Shown here in pieces: positions 34,649-46,198 of a stretch of DNA of 64,000 nt. Each line of letters begins with the position of its first letter. Position 1 is the first letter of the stretch. Location of the stretch: NCBI GenBank assembly GCA_013398015.1, contig VZRR01012420.1, forward strand, positions 437,702-501,701, in the 5' to 3' direction. The position numbers and the translations under genes are program-made. The notes under the pieces are model-generated. The model made no database searches. It saw only the letters and a list, made by a program, of their open reading frames with translations, and had not been told where the DNA came from. This DNA is from Oreocharis arfaki. Lineage: Eukaryota; Chordata; Aves; Passeriformes; Paramythiidae.

Positions 34649-36597
34649 AGTTAGGTTTGCCACACTGCATTACCAAAAGCAGGGTAGGGACAGGTTCATT
34701 TAGCCCAGATTTTATTATCTGTCAACTATCTTTTGAAAGGCCTATAGATTTTTTCAGTGCAAAAAAAAGGATACTGCTAATGCTCAATATTTAGAATGTG
34801 CTGATAGCCAGAGATGTTAGCCAAGGTCAGAGACTAGAAAAAGAATGAAGGTAATTTAGTGGCTAAATCATTAACCTACAACAGAAGAAATCAGAGTTCA
34901 TTGGAGTCTTCCTATATGAATTTACATAAGCAATGGTGAGTGGGAGTCATCTCACACAATTTTAGCCCTTCAGAAATTAGGTAGCTAATTTAATGTGGCT
35001 TTTAAATGCCTTCATGAGTCAACTGTGAGACAAAGAGCCCAAAGCTGTTTCCTGCAACATATTTTAGTGGGGTGGACACTTTCTTTCTGTTGAGGGAGAA
35101 AGGAGAGGTAATAGCACTCAATGAGGAGCATGAACAGTTGAGGTAGACAGATCTCGTCAGACCATGTTAAAACAAATTGTTATAAGCTTTTATTTTATAA
35201 GTTTAATAGTTGCAGGTCATAGTGTTGATTTATTTGCTGTCAGGGGTTTTGTGCTTGTTTTCAGGGACGTGTTATCTAATACCTCACTCGTTGCATGTGT
35301 TCCCTGTTGTGCTGTTTATCATGTCAGAGGGCTGGATTAAAGTTATCGTTTTCCCGCACTGTGTGACACTGGCTTAGATGATAAAAGTACTGGTCAGGAT
35401 ACTAATTTGGTAATTGTGCTTAACATCGCCATCATATCCATGCTTCAGGAACCATCTCTCAAGAACTGTTAATAATCATATTTTTTATCTTTACTCCTCG
35501 GAGCACCAATCTATGGGGGAAAAAAGAGGGAACATTTTCCTTTGCTCTCTTCTGGGCCAGTTACAACAGATTTGGAGCATTTCAAATATCCTTGGTATAA
35601 TTGAACCAAAACGTTCGTATTGTTGTCTCAGTTCTGGCTGGATACTTATGTGTGGGTTAGTATGGGCAAGCGCCTTGGACAGTGGACACATCCAGCACTT
35701 TAGAACTTCATCCCTGAACTAGTGAAAAATCCTGAAGTGGGATGGAAAATGTTCCTCAACCCTAGATGCAAGGGTTGAGTATGTGAGTCGCAAGGAAAAA
35801 AAACCTCCAGAGGGGGTCCTTTCAGGAAAATTGCTGCTCCAGTTTCTAGAGGGCAGCTCCCCAGACATAGCAGAAGGGCTTTCTTATTTGCAGTCTTTAT
35901 AAATATGGATCTTCTGATTAATATTTACAAGTGAGTAATGAAGGCTATGAGCAGGACTAGAGGGGCCCTGCTCCCAGACAGGTCAAAGAAGGGGAAAACT
36001 GGGTTTGTTGGTCTCTGTGGATTCAAGGGACTGGCACAGCAGACTCACAGGAGTGTGAGGCTCTAATGTTCACAGGTGCACAGCGTACCCTAACGTCATC
36101 TGTTTCTAGAGGCACAGATCCCATCTGTATTTCCTCTTAGCCTTACACGGGACTAGCTGCAGGAGCTCCACATCCCTCTTGTACTGAGGAGCTCAGAATT
36201 GCCTTCTTTCTGGTCCGAGTGATCCAGGTGAGTGGTAAGAAATTCTAATGGGCAGCCCCTGGTTTTCATTAACTTCCTCCACTGAGTCCTAGATTAGAAA
36301 ACCCAGTGTGTACCAACCTTCACCATATTCCCAAAAAGTACTTGCTCTTGAACCACTTACGTTGCTACAAAGTCAGCTGCCATGAAATAAGAGCGGCACA
36401 CTTTCATTTAATCCAATTCCTGCTGTGAGAAACAGCAAAGTCCTCTTTAACTAACGAGGCTTAGCAGTGGTAAACCTTAGCCAAGTTCAACATGTGCTGA
36501 TTCTCTAGCAGGCAGCACAGCACCTGATAGGCAAAAGAAAAGGGATTTCTTCAGAGCTTTTTCTCCCCCAGTGGTTTATAAGTGCATGAGAATTCAG
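34649..36597. other. Non-coding stretch, nothing recognised
   Basis: About 1.95 kb without recognisable gene or repeat. Open frames reach only about 100 codons (35414-35722, +) and show no domain. Confidence 0.55.
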
Positions 36598-37171
36598 TGT
36601 CATGGTTTAACTCTAGCTGACAACTCAGGCCCACACTGCCACTTACTCACTACCCCCATGATGGGGTGGGGGACACAATCAGAAAAGTAGAAGTGGAAAA
36701 GCTTGTGGGTTGACATAAAGGCAGTTTAATAGGTAAAGCAAAAGCTGTGCACACAAGCAAAGCAAACCGAGGGATTCATTGACCTCTTCCCATGGGCAGG
36801 CAGGTGTTCAGCTGCCTCCAGAACAGCAGGGCTCCTTTATCCATAATGGTGACTTGGGAAGACAAACACCACTGCTGAATGTCCCCCTCTTCCTTCTTGC
36901 CCAGCTTTATATGCTGAGCATGATGTCATATGACGTGAGATGTCCCTTGGGTCAGCTGGGGTCAGGTGTCCTGTCTGTGTCTCCTCACAATTTCTTGTCC
37001 CCCACCAGCCCCCTCAGTAGTGGACTTGGGTGAGAAGCAGAAGAGCCCTTGGCTCTGTGGAAGCTCTGCTCAGCTAAAACAGTGTATTTTCAACTCTATT
37101 TGATAATCCAGAAACAAATCCAGAACATAACCCCATATCAGCCACTGCGAAGAAAATTACCTATCCCAGCA
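36598..37171 (-). mobile_element. Avian ERV LTR on the minus strand (TguLTR5-like)
   Basis: The + strand begins TGTCATGGTTTAACTCTAGC and ends GAAAATTACCTATCCCAGCA, matching a very common songbird LTR that I remember under the name TguLTR5; the name is from memory. Read in its own sense (minus), it has a TATA-like CATATAAAGC (about 36904-36913), preceded by a CRE-like TCATATGACGTGA (36928-36940 on +), and an ATTAAA signal at 36725-36730. It is about 574 bp with no internal retroviral sequence beside it, so it is probably solo. No convincing target duplication was found. Confidence 0.85.
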
Positions 37172-37341
37172 CCTTCTCCACCACAGCCACAGTCTCTTCA
37201 ACTCACTAGAGTTATAGCAAGGCAAGCAAGCCCCAACCAGGACACATCACAGGCACAGGAGCTTGTCCAGTACAGCAGTAGAACAAGCAAGTGAAATGTA
37301 GCTGCAAGCATTCAGAAAAGTCATGATTTTACAAGTGACAG

Positions 37342-37493
37342 AAATCCCAGAAGTGTTTAGGTCCGGGTTGATGGAGCTTTGAGCGACTCAGTCTAGTGGA
37401 AGGTGCCCCTGCTTCTGACACCTGGTTTGGAGCTAAATGATCTTTAACATCCCTTCCAACCCAAACCATTCTATGTTCTATGGTTCCATGATA
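37342..37493 (+). mobile_element. CR1 LINE, 3' end fragment
   Basis: Shows the 'TGGTTTGGAGCTAAATGATCTTTAACATCCCTTCCAACCC' pattern in order (about 37422-37461) and the tail ATTCTATGTTCTATGGTTCC. The upstream blocks (GTTGATGGAGCTTTGAGCGAC; AGTCTAGTGGAAGGTGCCCC) fit the same subfamily as the copies at 4727 and 58843. It lies only 170 bp from the LTR at 36598-37171. Confidence 0.9.
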
Positions 37494-38318
37494 AAGTGAT
37501 TATCTTTTTGACTCTACAGAGAGGAAGAGGGAAAATTGCCAAAAAACCCAGGCTAAATTAGTATATTAACCCATTAGCCCATTTTCTTTCTGTTTGGTGT
37601 TGAAGTGGCCTTACCTCAGGAGACTTAAAGTATCCTGGGGTTTCCTACAGATAGTTGTAGTGCTGGCTTTAGGTTGCCCTCTTTCACCTGAACTGTTTAT
37701 TCTTTTCAGGAGTCTTAAATATTTTCTTTTTCCTTTTGAAAAAACAAGTAAACTACAGAAATTCATCATGTTGTCAGTGTAACCTAATTACTCACAGAAA
37801 AATCTTTAAAGTCATGTTTCTCTGAAAATAATAGAAAGAGACATACTACAATTTCCTCACTCAGAAATGATGCGGATAGACAGAGGAGTGAGCCAGGTGA
37901 GGATGGTACACAGTGACAGGGAGAGATGCTGTCATTCTGCCTGCACTGAGGATAGGGGGAGAGAAAATTAGCAAACACAAGGGGAATGGAAAAAAAACCT
38001 ACAGAAATTACTCAAAAGTAGAGAAGATGACCTATGCATATTTTGGTTTTGTGGGTAGCCTCTGAGTAAGAGCTCCAGTCCCAAATGGTGCAGACCAGCT
38101 TGTGTACAGCTGCATAGCACTCTGTCGATGTCATCTCTGCATGCTATGGGACTGCTTTTGCCTTAAGGCATAGTTATCATTCATCTCTGTGCTATTTTTC
38201 CACTTTGAAATTCCAGAAATAATGGATGGATGCCTTACATGATTTCACAGCCTGACACTGAGGCCGCATTTTTGACCCAATAATACAAAACATATTCCTA
38301 TTACTTGGAGCTCACCCA
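37494..38318. other. Non-coding spacer between CR1 copies
   Basis: About 825 bp of ordinary AT-rich sequence; no repeat or gene seen. Confidence 0.55.
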
Positions 38319-38551
38319 GAATCATAGGAACAGAATTGTTGAGGTTGGGAAAGACCTCTAAGATAATCGAGTCCAACCAGTACCAAAACCATACTCTTAA
38401 GGTTTTTTGAACACTTCCAGGGATGGTGATTCCAGCACTTCCCTGGGCAGCCTCTTCCAATGACTGAAAACACTTATTGTGAATAGACTTTTCCTAATAT
38501 CTGATCTAAACCTCCCCAAGTGCAGCCTTAGGTCTTCTCCCCTTGTCCTGT
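38319..38551 (-). mobile_element. CR1 LINE, 3' segment (minus), downstream of a nested LTR
   Basis: The + strand begins GAATCATAGG, the reverse of a CR1 tail, followed by 'TTGGGAAAGACCTCTAAGATAATCGAG' and continuing to 'CTTCTCCCCTTGTCCTG'. The rest of the same copy resumes at 39044. The last four bases (CTGT, 38548-38551) belong to the target duplication of the inserted LTR. Confidence 0.92.
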
Positions 38552-39043
38552 TGATGCCATGAAGATTTTTTGCCTTTTCTTTTATACCCCTTTTATGTAC
38601 TCTTTTATATAGCTTTTATGTATTCTCCATGCTTTTAGCCCACACACTTGTAATTCCTTAAGTTATATAGCCTGGCTGAGGCCCACTATTCTGTTAAGCC
38701 AGGAGAGCAAACATCTCGGAAGCCTCACAGTCAGGGGTCAGAATGTGCCAGACACCAAGGTCCTCTCCAGAATACATTCTGTAAACTAAGATAGGCCCAT
38801 GAAGGGGGAAGGTTCCTCAAGATGGGGGGTCCACTTGAGCGTCTCACTGGGGAATCTTTGATAAATATGCTAATTTGCAAGGCCTACAATTGTGTGTGCA
38901 CTTCGCGGTGCATTTCAGGGTGCATTCCACCAGGACGAAGTGCTGCACCTGAGGATCCTTAAATAAATACCAAGGTAAAAACCCTTTTTTTCTCTTAACC
39001 ATGTTTGGTTCTTAATTTTAAGACCAGGTCAAGGTGACACTAT
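38548..39043. repeat. Candidate target-site duplication of the nested LTR
   Basis: CTGT at 38548-38551 and CTAT at 39040-39043 bracket the LTR. Joining the CR1 flanks through one copy gives a continuous CR1 reading (…CCTTGTCCTGT-CACTTGTTACTC…), which supports the boundaries. Confidence 0.6.
38552..39039 (+). mobile_element. Solo ERV LTR inserted into a CR1 element
   Basis: The 488-bp element begins TGATGCCATGAAG and ends AAGGTGACA. It interrupts a CR1 whose two halves join in register when it is removed. The flanks CTGT (38548-38551) and CTAT (39040-39043) are probably a 4-bp target duplication with one change, as in class I ERVs; a 5-bp version would have two mismatches. AATAAA is at 38962-38967, and T-rich TATA-like motifs lie near 38603-38612. 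An 8-bp inverted repeat, GCACTTCG/CGAAGTGC, about 38899-38943, lies just before the polyadenylation signal and could form a stem in the R region. No internal sequence remains. Confidence 0.85.
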
Positions 39044-39546
39044 CACTTGTTACTCAAGAGAAGAGACTGAGCCCCATCTGGCTCGTTTCAGAGAGTTGTA
39101 GAGAGTGATGAAGTCCCCCCTCAGCCTCCTTTTCTCCAGACTAAACACCCCCAGCTCCCTCAGCTGCTCCTCATCAGACTTGTGCTCCAGACTCTTCCCC
39201 AGCCCCATTGCCCTTCTCCAGACACACTCCAGCTCCCCAGTGTCTTTCTTGGTGTGAGAGGCCCAGAACTGGATGCAGGATTCAAGGTGTGGCCTCAAAG
39301 TGCCCAGCACAGAGGAAGAATCACTGCCCTGGTCCTGCTGGTGACACTGTGCCTGATTCAAGCCAAGATGCCATTGGCCACCTGGGCACACGCTGCCTCA
39401 TGTTCGGCTTTTCATCCATCAACACCCTCAAGTTCTTCTCCTCAGGGCTGCTCTCAATTAATTCTCTGTGCAGCCTGTACTTGTGCTTGGGATTGCCCAA
39501 ACCTAGGTTCAGGACTTTGTACTCGGCCTTGTTGAAATTCATGAGT
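39044..39546 (-). mobile_element. CR1 LINE, upstream part of the split copy (minus)
   Basis: The + strand runs through the reverse of well-known CR1 blocks: 'GAGAAGAGACTGAGCCCC', 'CCTCCTTTTCTCCAGACTAA' (about 39126-39145), 'CCAGTGTCTTTCTTGGTGTGAG' (about 39237-39258), 'GAACTGGATGCAGGATTCAAG', 'CCAAGATGCCATTGGCC', ending near 'GGCCTTGTTGAAATTCATGAG'. This covers the C-terminal end of the CR1 ORF2 protein and the start of the 3' region. The minus-strand frame at 39050-39391 keeps a recognisable stretch ending LEKRRLRGDFITLYNSLK, the CR1-type C-terminal sequence, but it is broken by stops. Total CR1 length without the insert is about 730 bp. Confidence 0.92.
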
Positions 39547-42500
39547 TATGCCTATAAATGTGATATGGGTACTGAGGTTGATTTTTTTCAGACTTCTGTA
39601 AGCTTTCGAATTTCCGCCTTAGATTTACAAGGCCAGCACCATTATGTGTATGTAAGATGAACCTCACTTTAGGTAGTTTTGTGCATATTTTATGGGTTTC
39701 TTAAATTTCATTAACAGTTCAGAGGCCGAGTTGAACTTAGGAAAATCAAATTAATGAAGACATTTTTGTCGTTGTTAAATACATCTAATTTATAACAGAG
39801 CCTAAAAGGGTGATGAATTAAATAACCTGGTCAAAGGGTATGGACTTAAAACATCTTTCTTCCATGTTCTTCCTCCCTACATGGAAAAAACTCTTCAGGT
39901 ATGTGGAGATCAACCTAATTCTCCTTCAAAATTTGTGCAGTACTCTGTTACCTTGATGACTATGTAAACCACAATGTGCTTAGACTCCTGGGAGTGCTGG
40001 TATGGCTACAACAATTTCCTATAATTTTGATGAGCCATTAAAAGAAATCTAGTGTTTTGCAATCTCTAAGTTGGAAATTAATGACAGCCAACAGCTGGTG
40101 CAACAACAGATGTTCAGATGCAGAAATAATGGCCTTTGTGTGTCCACATGCCTTCAGTTACATTTAATATTAGTTATAAGAGAATCATTAAAAAGTGGTA
40201 CCATTGTTCACAGATAATGTTATTTATTTAAGCATTTAAAGAAGGCAATGGTTTTTGAAATTTAAATTTTTTTAAAATTCATACTTGTATATGTAGATGC
40301 ATGTGTATTTACTTCTACATACAAACAAACACACTTATTTTTATATCTGTTCATCTACAAGTACATAGAATCTATCTCTTTCTTGGTGTCTGTGATTTTC
40401 CAGCCTGAAATCCTCACAGACGTAGGGCTGGATGCAGTGATGATGAGATATAGCATCAATGGGGAGTTAGGTTTGAGCTTGGGAATATCATAAATTATTA
40501 ATAATAAACCACTAAACTAATGATTAGAGGAAAATCTTCCAAAGGGAAGGAAGGATATATGCTTCAGTTGTCTGGCTACAATGTTAAATAACTATAACTA
40601 GTCTGTTCTCAAATGTTCCAGAGGTGCAATACAGGCCCCTGAGATTAATTATCACTAAGAGATTGAGGAAATATGTCTGCAGCTTCACGGCCATTCTTGT
40701 TTAAATGGTGGAGTTGATTGCGTTGAGTGATGCTAAAGCACATGAAGAACTTTGTTTAACCCACTTAGACAACCCTGAGGTACACTATGAAGGGCAATAA
40801 GGATGTATCACCTAGCCAGTTAAGATTTTGTATTTAAAAAAAATATTTTAGCACTTGAAGTTACATTTTTATTGAAATAAATAAGTGGTTCAAGGGAATT
40901 ATTGAAGTTTGATGAATTCCTGCATAGTTTGAACGAGACGAAACAGATGTTACCAACGACACCCAGACTGAAAATGTATGTTCCCTCTGTCAACAAGCAT
41001 TTTACCCTTTCTGCACAGAATTCTTACTGAAAAGAAATACCTGTCTTTATTGAAAGGTGTCTTCTTTGGTGAAGAAACAGGTGAAGCCGTAATTCACTAG
41101 AACAAAGTTAAAAAAGTGCTCAGCTATGCCTGGCTTTAATGATATTCTGAAATAAATTTTTTCTTTCATAAAAAGTACATAAATTCCTATGGCAGCTGTG
41201 AAGATAATAAATTTTCCTCCAGCAAAAATTCACTAAGGAATTGCTCCACTGAAATTTGTGCTTGTTTACTAAGCCCTAGATAATCTGTCTTTGCTGGTGG
41301 GTGAGAGAGTTGTGAAACTTCTTAGACAATATTTTTTAAATCCGTAGATTAACTGGGTTCTACAAGCATCAATCACCAGGATTAGATGTCAGGTCAAAAT
41401 TAGTTCTCTAAATTCCCTCCCTAGTCAATGAGTATCAATTGGCACCTTCATGTTGTGAGTCAACAACCTATGAGAGAGACTAAACCTTTTATACTGCTAA
41501 AATGAGCTGAGTCTGGGCCACAGCTGGAAGAAGATCAAATCCCGATTTACAGGGTATTTCAGTGCTCTCCAAAGATTTTGCATCAGCTTCAAGAAAGCAC
41601 AATTAAAGAAAAAAAAAATGTGTTTCAGAAATCTCTTTCTTGCACACATGGATAAGAGCAAGGCTTGGCCAGGGACTGCAGTAAAAGCTGAGCGAAAATG
41701 GACTACTCATTTCATTTTAGTTATCAACAGGTCTTGTTACCAGGCTGTGGGGCTCTGGCACAACCCTTTGGTGTGGGCTATCTTTGTGTAGGATAAAACA
41801 GGTAGGTTCTAGAGTTACTGCTTTTATTCACTAATAAACCTAATTGCATTATTCAGGTTGGCAAATATGATACAGAATATTCAAATAGATTTGCCATTTC
41901 CTTCAGCAGTGTAGGACCTCATCACCAGCAACGTACAGCAGAACAGAGTAGCAAGAATGGTAAAGAATTTCTATTGTATTTGGCTAAAAGGAAACTTTTG
42001 GCACAAGTTTTTGAAGCTTCTTTTAATAGCTGAACCCAGCTGTATAGACTGAATAGTCTGCTCCCACTATTAGGCAGTCCAAAATCCTTCCTGACACTTT
42101 TATTTATGGCAGTTTTTTGGGTGTTTTCATGGCAGTTACAAAATTTTGGGCTCCCCATGGGAGTGTAAGCTCCAGAACTGAGATTACAATGCACAGTCTT
42201 GCTGGTGGGTCCATCTAGACTCAGATAACCAGGCATTGCTGCAGAGAAGGTTGTTTCCCTTCCTTCTTCAACACTGCGGAGTCTTTCCAACTTTTCAGAG
42301 ACCTGCTCTACTGATCTCATATAAACAACTAATCCAAAATTAAGCCCACCTTTCCTGGCCAGGTTTATGGGGAAGTTTGCCAAAGGCCATCTACAAATGC
42401 AGCTGGTTGAAGTCACTTTTCGGATTTAGCCTGGTCTGTGTTCAGGCCAGGACATGCTACTGGGAGATAAAATTTCCTTACGGGTAAGGGCAAGTTAATA

Positions 42501-44320
42501 TTGATCTTAGACTTCTTTGTTCATTCTTGACCACAAATTGCTACCCTTTTTTCCGGAGAAGTGTGTCAGTTATTTGCAAATAATGAATCAAAAGGGTTAA
42601 AACTATGAGGAATGGACATGCCTCTGCATTTTCTGTGTCCTTGGCATCCTAGAGGGGTCATTACATTCCTCAAGCCCCTTCTAACATTTATTTTCAACTA
42701 ATAATGGAGAAATGACTCACAGACTAAGCCAAGACTTGCATACTAGTACTACACAGTTGACAGATTATCCTCCCCTCATTACCACCACAGAATAGCCCCA
42801 TTTTTGGAAGAGATTAGCTCTTGGGTGAAAAATGACTCTTTTGCACCACACCTAAGCAAGACTATTAGTTATGAAAAAAGCTTTTAAATTTTTTTAAGTC
42901 ATCAAGCAAAGGCACTGGGTAAGGAATACTCATTTGGGACACACCAGGACAGCACAAAAAACTTAGCAGCACAATTGAACTATCAATTGGCAGACATTCA
43001 CTTCCCAACACCTATGTTTGTAAATGTAATTAAAATAATTTAGCAAAACTGCACTATGAGGAGTATTTGTGCTCTGTTCTACTGATGTGTGTTTATTAGA
43101 TGCAATGCCTGCACAATGCTTCCAAGGGGTAATTAGGATACTCCTCAAGTGGGCATGACTTTTTAATACACCTGTGAGACCGGCATTATCTCATCTAATT
43201 TTGGTACCTGAAAGGTCTCTGTGGTGGTGCAGGTTCCTCTGTTAGGAGTGATCTGACAGAAATTAGCATGCAGGTAAAAATTCCATCTTCAGTCATCTTG
43301 AAGCCAGCACAAAGGTAATTATTTTTATTTTGATATCTTTTCTGTAATATTTCCAGAACAGGAATCTATACCAACAGGAATCAATTTCCTTCTGTTTTAG
43401 CTTTCTGAAAGCTAGAGACCACGCAGGGATGGGACTCAGCTCTGAATTGAGATATTTAAACCTAAAAGACAGATTAATTTGTTTGCATGTACCCATCCAG
43501 TACCATGTTAGAAACATGTGTGGTACTCTCTCAGACCTTATGTGGTTATTTTAGATATCCAACTAAAAGGTCTCCAGGTACAGTGTCATGAGGAGAACTA
43601 TGCCTTTCTGTAGAAACAGAGGGATGGAAAAGGCATTCCAGTCACCTAAGATATGACAAAAAGCAATAATTTGTCAGCTGAGTCGCATAACTTGTGGTCT
43701 GGACACAGCTGCTCTTCCACTCAACGCACCCAGTAAAGAAATTTACTTTTCTGAAAGGTAAAGGCCTGAGGCAATTTTCAGATCTCTAGGGTATTCCATC
43801 TGACCTGCACCTAGTCATTCCAAATGCTGTAACATCTCTGAGGCAGATTTGTGTGACTGACAGTACATTGGATTGCTTCAATTGGTAAGAGAAAGCCAGG
43901 TAGGACACCTGTCATGGGATGGAATGCCTCCATCTCACAGTGGAATCTAGGTGAGACCTCCATTAGCTATAAAATGAACTTAAAAACCTGCCCCTCAAGT
44001 AACTATTTGTGTGTGAACAGATATATATAGAAATTCTATCATCTCAGACAGACATTGACTCCAGTCTAATCAGGAGTCTGCGAAAAAATAGACATAATGT
44101 CTTCAGACTCAAAGAAAAAGATCAGATTGTCTAAAGAGAAGATTCATCCCAGGTCCTAGTTTTAGAGAAAAAAGTCCTCTGAAGTCACCGTTTTTCCTAA
44201 GGTTATGTATTTTTAATTTTTTTCTTGGAATCCAGACTGTCTAGTTTGTAGTATCTTAAAATAAAGAGTATGTTTATGCTCTGAATATGCCAATTTTATT
44301 TGAAAAAGAACAGCAATAAG

Positions 44321-44384
44321 ATATGTTGATGTATGTGTTTTATCATAGTTGATAAAATACGTGCAAATCACATCAATACATACC
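44321..44384 (+). other. Extended imperfect hairpin, precursor-like
   Basis: GTATGTGTTTTATCA (44331-44345), a TAGT loop, and TGATAAAATACGTGC (44350-44364) form a 15-bp stem. All three departures from perfect complementarity would be G-U pairs in RNA. Outer bases 44323-44330 (ATGTTGAT) can pair with ATCAATACAT at about 44372-44381 across an asymmetric internal loop. The shape is that of a short stem-loop RNA, but no known microRNA seed was recognised and expression is unknown. Confidence 0.4.
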
Positions 44385-44621
44385 ATTGTACCTGCACATA
44401 GGTTTTATAAAAGTCTCAGGAAAAGAATGCAAGGTACCATCTTTACCTTTTTGTTAGGGGTGTCTCTAGGCAGATGAGCTTTCAAGAAGATTTGAAGGTT
44501 TTAACTCAATCTTTGCTGAACTTTCCACTGACTTGGTGGGTTCTGGATCCTACTTTAACGGAAGATTAAGCAGCCGTCTAGAGGGCATGGGGGGAAAAAA
44601 AAGGATCAAAGAAAAGAAAGC

Positions 44622-44641
44622 TAATAATAATAATAATAATA
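44622..44641. repeat. AAT trinucleotide microsatellite
   Basis: About six to seven TAA units followed by an A-run. It is likely polymorphic. Confidence 0.9.
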
Positions 44642-46174
44642 AAAAAAGGTAAGGAAATTAATTTGGAACAAGGCAAGCAATTTTCAAAGTTGCAGCAAAG
44701 GATGGTGTTAAAAATTGTTTGGTTACAGAACCCAAGATACTAAGTTGTAAGCTTACTTTCTACACATATATTTAGGTATTTAGGTGTAGTAACATCTGAA
44801 GTAGATCCCTCAGGTAGAGCAGGAAGTAAGCAATGAGATATTCTAGTTTTAAAGACAACTTGCTGGAGATATAAGGAAACCAAATTAAGTATTCATTATG
44901 ACTGCAGAATTCAGTGCCTTGCAGAATGGCCTGCTCTGGAGAAGATTTTGAGGCTGACGTATTTCGTTTTCAGGGGTTGAATGCTCAAATTTGAAATCAC
45001 TAAAATGAACAATAACTCTGCATATTTAATTGATGGCCTAGAAATCCTGGCAGTGCTGAGTAATTCGAGGCAGACCTAGAAAATACACCTCATGAATGCA
45101 TGACTGCAAAATGCAAAACTGAATTGCCACGTGCTGGAGCACTGACTGTCACCAAAGGATTTCTTCAGAGTTCAAAACATTTCTTCCAAGAGTTGCACAA
45201 ACAAGGTTCAGGACACTGTTTGCATTGATTTTACCTGGCTGTCCTGCCTGCTTGCCCACAGAACGTGCACCACAGAGACAGCCGGGTGCACTCCTCCCTC
45301 CCCACAAAACTGACGTTCGTAGGACTGGGAATCTCAGACAGGACAAAACTCCTCTTTGTGAGAGCACAAACACAACCAGTTTCTGTATCTGCAGTGGGAG
45401 GAGTGCAGACTGGGTCCCATTTCAGCAGTCACTCATCGCATCCCATCTAATCCCTCCCATTGGTTTCCTTTCCTCTTCAACACAGAATCAGCAGCCAGAC
45501 ACAGGTACCATCCTCAAGAGCATTTCAAGAGCAGTAATCAGTTCTCCTGCAAAGGGTCAGCGCTGATGTGACACATAAGGGTCCTTGTGCTCACCACTTA
45601 CATGCTTTATCCTTTCACTGAGCAGCCAGGGTGCTCAATAAACTGTCTGCTCCCCCGGGAGGGAATGCACAGAGCTGGCACGAGGCGAGAGCACACACAC
45701 AATGCCCTGCTCATGCATCATGCTGCCATCTACTCCTGACAACGCTCTTTCATAATGAACTGGATGAGGAGATTTGCAAGTGCCACTTCCAATTAAAAAT
45801 AACACTTCTGCAAAGGCAAAGGAGTGAGGTAATGACTGTAATTCTCATGGAGCTGGAGCAGCTGCCTCATTAGTACATACTGTGGGAAGAAAGTGCCTTT
45901 ATGACCTGTGCTAAAACACCTTAACATCTCCCTTCTGGACCAAAGGAAACCCCATCCCCACAAGAAGCACCGCTGGTTCTTCAGAGATGCAAGATTAACT
46001 CATAGTGAGATGAATCATGTTTTGCCTGTGAGACACACAGTTTTACAGCAAAATTGAGTGCAGTCACTTTACAGGAAGATTTGATGGAGGTAAAAAGCAC
46101 TGCATCCAACATTTTTAGAAAAATCGCCTTTTCCTTCAAATTTCTAAATCTGGTATTAAAAATTTTAAACCAGT

Positions 46175-46198
46175 CCCCTCCCCTGCCCCCCCCCCCCC
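46175..46198 (-). repeat. C-rich tract, G-quadruplex-type on the minus strand
   Basis: CCCC, T, CCCC, TG, then C13 to 46198. On the minus strand this gives G13 followed by two G4 runs with one- and two-base spacers, enough for four G-tracts. Confidence 0.75.

Noticed and set aside
39208..39660. 150-codon plus-strand frame
   Set aside because: Antisense to the CR1 fragment; an overlapping second frame is open for the same compositional reason.
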